A program made the position numbers and the translations under genes. A model generated the notes under the pieces. It did not search any database, was not told where the DNA came from, and saw only the letters and a program-made list of their open reading frames with translations. A DNA stretch of 64,000 nt from Candidatus Woesearchaeota archaeon (lineage in GTDB: Archaea; Nanobdellota; Nanobdellia; Woesearchaeales; DSVV01): assembly GCA_016192995.1 (NCBI GenBank), contig JACPTB010000006.1, positions 69,687 through 133,686 on the forward strand. Direction: 5' to 3'. Of this stretch, positions 59,039-64,000 are shown piece by piece. Position 1 is the first letter of the stretch. Each line of letters starts with the position of its first letter.

Positions 59039-59209
59039 ATGGAAACGATCCAGAAAGCAAAAGGTAATAACGCATATACTGGCTCATTAACCACCTATCT
59101 TGTTCTAAAGTGTAAGCAATGCTCACACGAATTGCATCTTGAAAGAAGCACTGCAGAAATCACGAGAGTATTTCTTTGTCATTATTGCAGGAGTATAATC
59201 GATTTTTAA
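59039..59209 (+). CDS. Small zinc-ribbon protein (56 aa)
   Basis: 56 residues. METIQKAKGNNAYTGSLTTYLVLKCKQCSHELHL and VFLCHYCRSIIDF carry two CxxC pairs 18 residues apart, a compact zinc ribbon. AGGTGAAG lies upstream. The spacing does not match ribosomal eS27. Function unknown; nucleic-acid binding is likely for such ribbons. The stop codon overlaps the 8 bp duplication made by element B4. Confidence 0.6.
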   Translation: METIQKAKGNNAYTGSLTTYLVLKCKQCSHELHLERSTAEITRVFLCHYCRSIIDF

Positions 59210-59213
59210 ATCC

Positions 59214-59367
59214 GTACGTATTAAGTCTTCTTCAGGTTTAGCGCCAGTTCAGCTTCAAAAGTAATTTAACATTGGATTTTTCTCTCTGGAACCCCGAAAA
59301 ATCCCCGAAGTAAAGCTAAGTAGAGCTTCACAAAAGTAGGCGCTAAACCACCAGACTTAATACGTAC
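59214..59367 (-). mobile_element. Core-loop element, family B copy B4
   Basis: 154 bp, termini GTACGTATTAAGTCT/AGACTTAATACGTAC. The minus strand core is GTGAAGCTCT, hairpin GGATTTTT-CGGGGTTCCAGAGAG-AAAAATCC, AAGCTGAACTGGCGC. A perfect 8 bp duplication TTAAATCC flanks it (59206-59213, 59368-59375). Confidence 0.9.
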
Positions 59368-59385
59368 TTAAATCCCTTAAATTAA

Positions 59386-60879
59386 TTAACCTATTACAAA
59401 ACCATCTTTCTTCTTATACTCCTGCAAAGCATAACTCAATCGCTCTTTATTATCAGAATAAACAGTAAATAATAAGTCTCCTTTCTTCACATGATCTCCT
59501 TTATGTTGATAGAGGAAAACACCCGCTTCTTTGTCAAAAGGCGCTCCTGCTACTCGAGCGAGTCTATTCATCATGCCGTTATCAATATGGGTTACTTTTC
59601 CGCTTTTTTTAGCAATAATATCATGTTTGAAATAAGCATAGCGTATTCTTTTTAATGAAGGCATGCTGCCGCCTTGTACCGTGATAATTTGAACAAATTT
59701 TTTCCAAGCTTTGCCTTCATCAAGAATTTTCTTGGCAAGTAAATAGCCGTCTGCAGACGTCTTTGCTTTTTTAACCAGACAAAACATTTCACCAGCGAGC
59801 ATCAATGATTTTTCCCTTAATAAGGTGCTTTGATCAGGCAAGTGCTGCAATACTTTAATAACATCCTTTGCCTCAAGCGCAGGGCCGATGCCGTTGCCAA
59901 TAGGTTGTGAACCATCAGTAATGACTACTTGGAGTTTCACGCGTAAGCGTTTAGCCACAGCCAAAAATTTCTGTTTTAATTGAAGTGCATGTTTTAGATT
60001 TTCAATTTTTGAACCTTTTCCAACAGGAATATCAATGAGAATATGTGTTGAAGAGACAGATTTCTTTTTGCCAAGGATGCTTGCAATAAGTTGCCCGACA
60101 GGATCAAGTGACATGGGATATTCTACTTTGATAATTTTGTCATCTGCAGGAGCTAAATTCATTGATCCTCCCCAGGCAAGGCAAGCGCCAGTTTTTCTGA
60201 TGATTTTTTTCATCTGAGTGATGTCAAAGTCAACAGGTGAAAACACTTCAACAGTATCAGCAGTTCCTGCAGCGCTGGTAATTGATCGTGAACTTGTTTT
60301 AGGGATGGTTAAGCCGGCTGCTGCAAGAATAGGCACGACAATCATCGTTGTTCTATTGGCAGCTACTCCGCCGATGCAGTGTTTATCAACAATAATTTTC
60401 TTGTTTAATGTTAGAACATCTCCGGTATTGATAATTGCTTTTGTCAATGAAGCAGTTTCGTCAATAGTAAGTTCATGCACATATCCTGCTGCAACAAAGT
60501 AACTGATTTCAATTTCACTAAGCTTTCCAGCAACTATATCTTTGATAATGGTGAAAAATTCATTATAATTTAAGCGTTTGCCTTTTAATTTTTTCTTAAT
60601 AATCGCGATAGATTTTGGTTTTTTCTCGAGTTTTACTTCGAGAGCGCAAATAATTTTACCAAATGCTTTGCTCGTTTCAAGAAACAGTCCTATTTCACCA
60701 GGTTTAATAAAACTCTGGGAGGTGGTTATGTCAACACTGGCAATGACTGTTCGATCACAAGCATTTAATCTCACTTTATCACCAGAGTAAACTTCCATTA
60801 AACTCGCATCTCTTTTATGGATCATAACAATAGGGGAATTTCCTGTTCGTATCTTCAAATGCTTAGGTTTGAGCTTCAT
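59386..60879 (-). CDS. deoA: AMP phosphorylase
   Basis: 497 residues from ATG 60879, with GGGAGG upstream. Archaeal N-terminal domain (about 1-85, MKLKPKHLKIRTGNSPIVMIHK), then the nucleoside phosphorylase core: DKHCIGGVAANRTTMIVVPI, SSRSITSAAGTADTVEVF, MSLDPVGQLIASILGKKKSVSSTHILIDIPVGKGSKI. It turns AMP plus phosphate into adenine and ribose-1,5-bisphosphate, the first step of the archaeal nucleotide pathway with R15P isomerase and type III RuBisCO. Those two are not in this window. Overlaps the previous gene by 17 bp. Confidence 0.9.
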   Translation of the reverse strand: MKLKPKHLKIRTGNSPIVMIHKRDASLMEVYSGDKVRLNACDRTVIASVDITTSQSFIKPGEIGLFLETSKAFGKIICALEVKLEKKPKSIAIIKKKLKGKRLNYNEFFTIIKDIVAGKLSEIEISYFVAAGYVHELTIDETASLTKAIINTGDVLTLNKKIIVDKHCIGGVAANRTTMIVVPILAAAGLTIPKTSSRSITSAAGTADTVEVFSPVDFDITQMKKIIRKTGACLAWGGSMNLAPADDKIIKVEYPMSLDPVGQLIASILGKKKSVSSTHILIDIPVGKGSKIENLKHALQLKQKFLAVAKRLRVKLQVVITDGSQPIGNGIGPALEAKDVIKVLQHLPDQSTLLREKSLMLAGEMFCLVKKAKTSADGYLLAKKILDEGKAWKKFVQIITVQGGSMPSLKRIRYAYFKHDIIAKKSGKVTHIDNGMMNRLARVAGAPFDKEAGVFLYQHKGDHVKKGDLLFTVYSDNKERLSYALQEYKKKDGFVIG

Positions 60880-61945
60880 GATGATGTTCCTCCCAATAAA
60901 TTCTAACCATAGTAACAAGAATACTTAAAACTAACGGTCCAAGAATCATGCCTAATGCTCCAAAAAAAGCAATGCCACCAATAACGCCGACAAATATAAT
61001 GAGGGAATGAAGTTTTGCGCGATCGCCAATAACACGAGGTTTTAAAATAAATTCAAGCGGCCAAACTATGATGCCATACAAGATCAAAAGTAAGACTCCT
61101 TTGATAACCATGCTTTCTATATCTTGAGATATGCCGGTAATAAGATAGTAAAATGCAATAGGGAGCCATACTAAACCAACGCCAACCATGGGCAGGATAG
61201 CAAGAATAGTCATAGCAAGACCTAAAAGTAATGCATGCGAAACGCCAAATATGAAAAAGATAACAGTTCCTGAAATTCCTTGAAGTATTGAAATAACTAC
61301 TTGTCCATACATGACTGCATACGTGGTGTCTTTAATTTGTTGCATAAGGTGTTGGGCATGCTTTTTCTTAAGAGGGAGCATTTCTACAAACCAATGGTAG
61401 ATCTTTTTTCCATCAATAAAGAGATAAAATAAGGTGATTATCATAATCACAAATTGGAAAATTTTCTTAGGCAGGGTGAAAATAATTTGGGATGAAAATT
61501 GATATACTGCTTTTCCAAGATGAATTAAACTGCTTGATGCAGTCTTTTGCAGGCCGTAATGTTCCAGAATTTGTACAAAATTACTATATACTTCACAAAG
61601 CTTGCTGGTTGCTTCTGTGCAGGTTACTGAACCATCTTCTTGGAGTGTTGATTTTAGTGCTGAATAAGTTATTTGGGTTTGTTGCACTAATGCCTGTGTT
61701 ATAAATATCATCGGAGTAAAAATAATAATCAAAATAAGTAGAATGGTTAAGAATGAAGCAAAATGGTTGCTCTTTACTTTTCTGCCGAGCCATTCATAAG
61801 CAGGATAAAAAAGATATGCTAAAAGAACAGCGCTGATCAGAGCGCCAAGAAGTTCCTGAATAATGAGATATGACATATAAATGATCAATAAAAACAACAC
61901 AATAAAGAAATATTTACTATATCCTTTTTCATGATCTTCAATCAT
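60863..61945 (-). CDS. AI-2E-family membrane protein (PerM type)
   Basis: 360 residues from ATG 61945. A longer start at 61990 exists, but that codon lies inside a large palindrome, so the extra 15 residues may be palindrome-derived. About eight membrane helices; the FGVSHALLLGLAMTILAILPMVGVGLVWLPIAFYY and PLEFILKPRVIGDRAKLHSLIIFVGVIGGIAFFGALGMILGPLVL segments are the AI-2E transporter signature (PF01594). The family includes exporters and sodium/proton exchangers. Shared 17 bp overlap with AMP phosphorylase indicates co-transcription. Confidence 0.83.
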   Translation of the reverse strand: MIEDHEKGYSKYFFIVLFLLIIYMSYLIIQELLGALISAVLLAYLFYPAYEWLGRKVKSNHFASFLTILLILIIIFTPMIFITQALVQQTQITYSALKSTLQEDGSVTCTEATSKLCEVYSNFVQILEHYGLQKTASSSLIHLGKAVYQFSSQIIFTLPKKIFQFVIMIITLFYLFIDGKKIYHWFVEMLPLKKKHAQHLMQQIKDTTYAVMYGQVVISILQGISGTVIFFIFGVSHALLLGLAMTILAILPMVGVGLVWLPIAFYYLITGISQDIESMVIKGVLLLILYGIIVWPLEFILKPRVIGDRAKLHSLIIFVGVIGGIAFFGALGMILGPLVLSILVTMVRIYWEEHHHEAQT

Positions 61946-61973
61946 ACATTCTTTTGGATATAAGCGGTATTTA

Positions 61974-62032
61974 AAATTATTGATATACATAGCTCTATTT
62001 ATTTATAAATAGAGCTATGATATCAATAATTT
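61974..62032. repeat. Long inverted repeat at start of AI-2E gene
   Basis: Arms AAATTATTGATAT(a)CATAGC... and ...GCTATG(a)TATCAATAATTT pair over about 28 bp with one internal mismatch and a short AT centre. The arms contain TATTTATAAATAG, TATA-like on both strands. It spans the upstream start codon at 61990. Could be a divergent promoter, an operator or a small palindromic insertion. Confidence 0.6.
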
Positions 62033-62187
62033 ATATAATTCTTACATTCTTGTGTCACTCTTGGATAATAACATTTATAAATGCCTTTATATTCCTGTGA
62101 ATAAAAAGGGTTTTAATAGTTAGTAGTACTTAATGATACCATGTAGAACATATCAACAGAAAATTGACTGTGATGGGGGAGTCTTCC

Positions 62188-63000
62188 ATGATCGTAGGAG
62201 AAAAATTCGTAGGAAAATTAAAAGAATTTGGTTTAAACAGTTATGAAGCAAAAATTTGGATTGCATTGCTTTCTCGAGGCGTTTCAAGCGCAGGCGAGTT
62301 GTCTGATATTTCTAATGTTCCAAGATCAAGAGCTTATGATGTTCTCGAAAGTTTAGAGAAAAAAGGTTTTATTGTGATGAAGATTGGCAAGCCAATAAAA
62401 TACATTGCAGTTAAGCCTCAAGAAGTTCTTGAAAGAGTTAAAAAGAGAATTCAGGAAGATGCAGTTAAACAAGCTGACTTGCTTGATGAAATCAAAAAAG
62501 ATCCTCTTTTAAAAGAACTTGAATTGCTTTATTCTAAAGGCGTTGAAGTTGTTGATCCTTCAGAATTATCAGGTTCATTAAGGGATAGAACAAACTTATA
62601 CAATAATATCAATATGTTGATTAACAATGCTCAGGATAACATTACTATTATGACAACTGAAGAAGGCTTAGTAAGAAAATCAGAGTCATTAAAGAAAGCT
62701 TTGGAAAAAGCAAGTAAACGCGGCATAAGTATAAGAATTGCTGCACCTATAACTAATAAATCAGAAAAAGCAGCAGAACTATTGCAGCAATTTGCAGAAG
62801 TAAGGCATGTTGATGTTGTCAAATCAAGATTCTGCATTGTTGATAACAAAGAGATTACCTTTGGCTTGCTTGATGATGCAAAATCAGTAGCAAGTTACGA
62901 TGTTGGCTTATGGGTAACTAGTGAATTCTTTGCAAAAGCGTTGGAAGGAATGTTTAACCAAGTTTGGAATACCAAAGCTGCAAAGTTATTGAAACATTAA
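62188..63000 (+). CDS. TrmB-family transcription regulator
   Basis: 270 residues from ATG 62188, chosen for GGGGGAG 7 bp upstream. Winged helix LKEFGLNSYEAKIWIALLSRGVSSAGELSDISNVPRSRAYDVLESLEKKGFIVMKIGKPIKYIAVKPQEV; coiled linker (about 80-115); C-terminal PLD-like domain with NINMLINNAQDNITIMTTEEGLV and SRFCIVDNKEITFGLLDD. Closest in layout to DPANN TrmB regulators. Third TrmB in the window. Confidence 0.88.
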   Translation: MIVGEKFVGKLKEFGLNSYEAKIWIALLSRGVSSAGELSDISNVPRSRAYDVLESLEKKGFIVMKIGKPIKYIAVKPQEVLERVKKRIQEDAVKQADLLDEIKKDPLLKELELLYSKGVEVVDPSELSGSLRDRTNLYNNINMLINNAQDNITIMTTEEGLVRKSESLKKALEKASKRGISIRIAAPITNKSEKAAELLQQFAEVRHVDVVKSRFCIVDNKEITFGLLDDAKSVASYDVGLWVTSEFFAKALEGMFNQVWNTKAAKLLKH

Positions 63001-63045
63001 TTTTTCACTAACTTTTTAAATTATAATTCATTTCTTAGTTTTTAA

Positions 63046-63483
63046 ATGACAGCACCTCAAAGTATCTCTGATTTTGGATTTTGTCCAGACGAACAGATGA
63101 ATGGAAGTTTGTATAGTGGCAAAGTACGAAATTTTGGGCCACTGACTCCAAGATCTTTTGAAAATAACGATCGTTTTCTTTCTGATCCAAGAAGCGTTCT
63201 CCTTAAATTAGGATATACAGAGTATGATCCCAGTACAGGAAGAATGCCTTCTGGCCAATTAGTACCAAATGAAGTCACCTATCGTAGTCTCTATACTGGG
63301 TTGGGCGATATTTATGTCTATAAATTGTTCTCAGGAGATCTTGTTGTTGTTGGTTGTTCAAGAGAATATTTTCCTGATGACGAATTGCCGGTGTGGCGTC
63401 GAAAGGGTAGAATCGTATCACTATTCGGTTTAGAAGCTACAGTTCTACATGCGCTTGAAGAATTAGACATAACTGCATCATAA
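63046..63483 (+). CDS. Hypothetical protein
   Basis: 145 residues. MTAPQSISDFGFCPDEQMNGSLYSGKVRNFGPLTPRSFEND and VYKLFSGDLVVVGCSREYFPDDELPVWRRKGRIVSLFGLEATVLHALEEL show an alpha/beta protein with no known domain. A TATA-like TTTTTAAATTATA lies about 30 bp upstream, implying a leaderless start. No signal peptide. Confidence 0.55.
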   Translation: MTAPQSISDFGFCPDEQMNGSLYSGKVRNFGPLTPRSFENNDRFLSDPRSVLLKLGYTEYDPSTGRMPSGQLVPNEVTYRSLYTGLGDIYVYKLFSGDLVVVGCSREYFPDDELPVWRRKGRIVSLFGLEATVLHALEELDITAS

Positions 63484-63576
63484 TATTTTGTTACTATTAT
63501 TTCCGTAAATCTTTCGATTTTTCTATAAAGCTTTTCGGTTTTATCGACGATACTTTTATTAAGGAGTTCTTACACT

Positions 63577-63738
63577 ATGAGTGATATGGCTAAAACATCA
63601 ATAACTATTACAACTATGGATTCGCAAGCAGTTTTGAATAAAATTGCAAAAAAAAAACTATCTAAAGAAGAAAGCGATTATTTTAAGAAAGTTATTGCTA
63701 TGATCAATGAGGTTTACAAACATGGTAAGAGAGCATGA
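63577..63738 (+). CDS. Small helical protein (53 aa)
   Basis: 53 residues: MSDMAKTSITITTMDSQ then NKIAKKKLSKEESDYFKKVIAMINEVYKHGKRA. AAGGAG lies about 12 bp upstream. The 3' end overlaps the next small gene by 17 bp, suggesting translational coupling. No family recognised. Confidence 0.5.
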   Translation: MSDMAKTSITITTMDSQAVLNKIAKKKLSKEESDYFKKVIAMINEVYKHGKRA

Positions 63739-63925
63739 AGATAAAATATTTGCTTTTGCAATCAAAGTAATTAGTGATGAAGAAGGAAATAAGAAATATC
63801 AATCCATAGCTCTTAATAATGATATACCTACTGAAACAATTATTATGCAAATGAAAGCATACCTTAAAAATTTAGAAGATCAATACTACGACGATTTTGA
63901 AGCTGGCACTCCTAATTCTACATAA
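63722..63925 (+). CDS. Small hypothetical protein (67 aa)
   Basis: 67 residues from ATG 63722, preceded by GAGGTTTACAAAC inside the previous gene. MVREHEDKIFAFAIKVISDEEGNKKYQSIALNNDIPTETIIMQMKAYLKNLEDQYYDDFEAG. A helical C-terminus with acidic residues. The pair of tiny overlapping genes looks like a toxin-antitoxin or regulator pair, but there is no sequence match to one. Confidence 0.5.
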   Translation: MVREHEDKIFAFAIKVISDEEGNKKYQSIALNNDIPTETIIMQMKAYLKNLEDQYYDDFEAGTPNST

Positions 63926-63957
63926 ATCTTTAAAAACAATGAAACTATTCTTTCTGT

Positions 63958-64000
63958 ATGTCTCGAGGTCTTATAGGTATTATTGCTTGTAATGCAGGCA
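63958..64000 (+). CDS. Partial coding sequence at window end
   Basis: ATG at 63958 opens a frame, MSRGLIGIIACNAG, continuing past the window. A TATA-like CTTTAAAAAC lies about 25-30 bp upstream, supporting a leaderless start. Too short to identify. Confidence 0.35.
   Translation, partial: MSRGLIGIIACNAG

Noticed and set aside
59039-59209. Ribosomal protein eS27
   Set aside because: Two CxxC pairs are present but spacing (18 residues) and surrounding residues do not fit eS27.
62188-63000. Phospholipase D-like enzyme
   Set aside because: The C-terminal domain is PLD-like in fold as in many TrmB proteins but lacks the HxK catalytic motif.

Overview
This 64 kb window is a chromosomal segment of an AT-rich archaeon. 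The archaeal core is unmistakable: TFB and TFE, proteasome alpha, the exosome block (Rrp4, Rrp41, Rrp42) with RNase P Pop5 and SBDS, LSm next to eL37, eL42, eS17, Alba, GINS51, ProRS, an S-layer protein, AMP phosphorylase, TATA-box promoters and intron-containing tRNAs. Many first genes start 25-30 bp after a TATA box and look leaderless; internal genes have GGTGA-type ribosome binding sites. Small size, streamlined operons and bacterial-type folate, pantothenate and Hsp70 genes suggest a DPANN-like lineage (Woesearchaeota-like), but that assignment is inference.

Layout. 1-6.4 kb: surface proteins (a PKD/Ig-repeat protein cut by the window edge, two membrane-anchored Ig-like proteins, a lipoprotein) around an intron-bearing tRNA-Trp. 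6.3-14.9 kb: DUF192, glutaredoxin, a FolP-FolK fusion, a DUF4258/DUF2283 pair, a HEPN-like protein, a MiaB-family tRNA modifier, an ATPase-fold/HTH pair, a TrmB regulator and a transaldolase. 15.3-19.4 kb: a sugar-nucleotide operon (RHH-fused nucleotidyltransferase, GHMP kinase, HAD phosphatase, phosphohexomutase). 19.7-25.4 kb: RNA processing and protein turnover superoperon, then LSm-eL37. 25.4-30.3 kb: glycosyltransferase, tRNA-Leu with a duplicated 3' end, and the S-layer gene. 30.4-35.8 kb: GINS51, eL42, ProRS, an odd poly-Asn gene pair, RlmH, tRNA-Arg, Alba, eS17. 36-42.2 kb: GrpE-DnaK-DnaJ chaperone cluster. 42.3-48.4 kb: PanE-PanB-PanC operon, an aminotransferase, a DHH phosphoesterase and a truncated Dph2. 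48.6-58.5 kb: TFE, HIT, MazG, a triple thioredoxin-fold DsbA, a HemK-kinase fusion, HD proteins, a second PanE-like enzyme, TFB. 58.7-64 kb: tRNA-Ser, AMP phosphorylase, an AI-2E-type membrane protein, TrmB and small unknown genes.

The most unusual content is between the genes. At least fifteen long imperfect palindromes (about 3.5 percent of the window) form a modular family. Ten share a core: a covarying 8 bp hairpin with the near-invariant apical loop CGGAGTTCCAGAGAG, set on a short covarying helix and a tandem G-A/G-A mismatch with YGAR on both strands. Four others (family A, about 163 bp) have covarying terminal repeats and 7-8 bp target duplications, and a fifteenth is a short hairpin remnant. 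One family A copy is inserted inside a core element, and one core element carries family A's subterminal module. Several copies are flanked by 8-14 bp direct repeats, some at the 3' ends of genes. I recognise no named family for them, and no transposase is present in the window.
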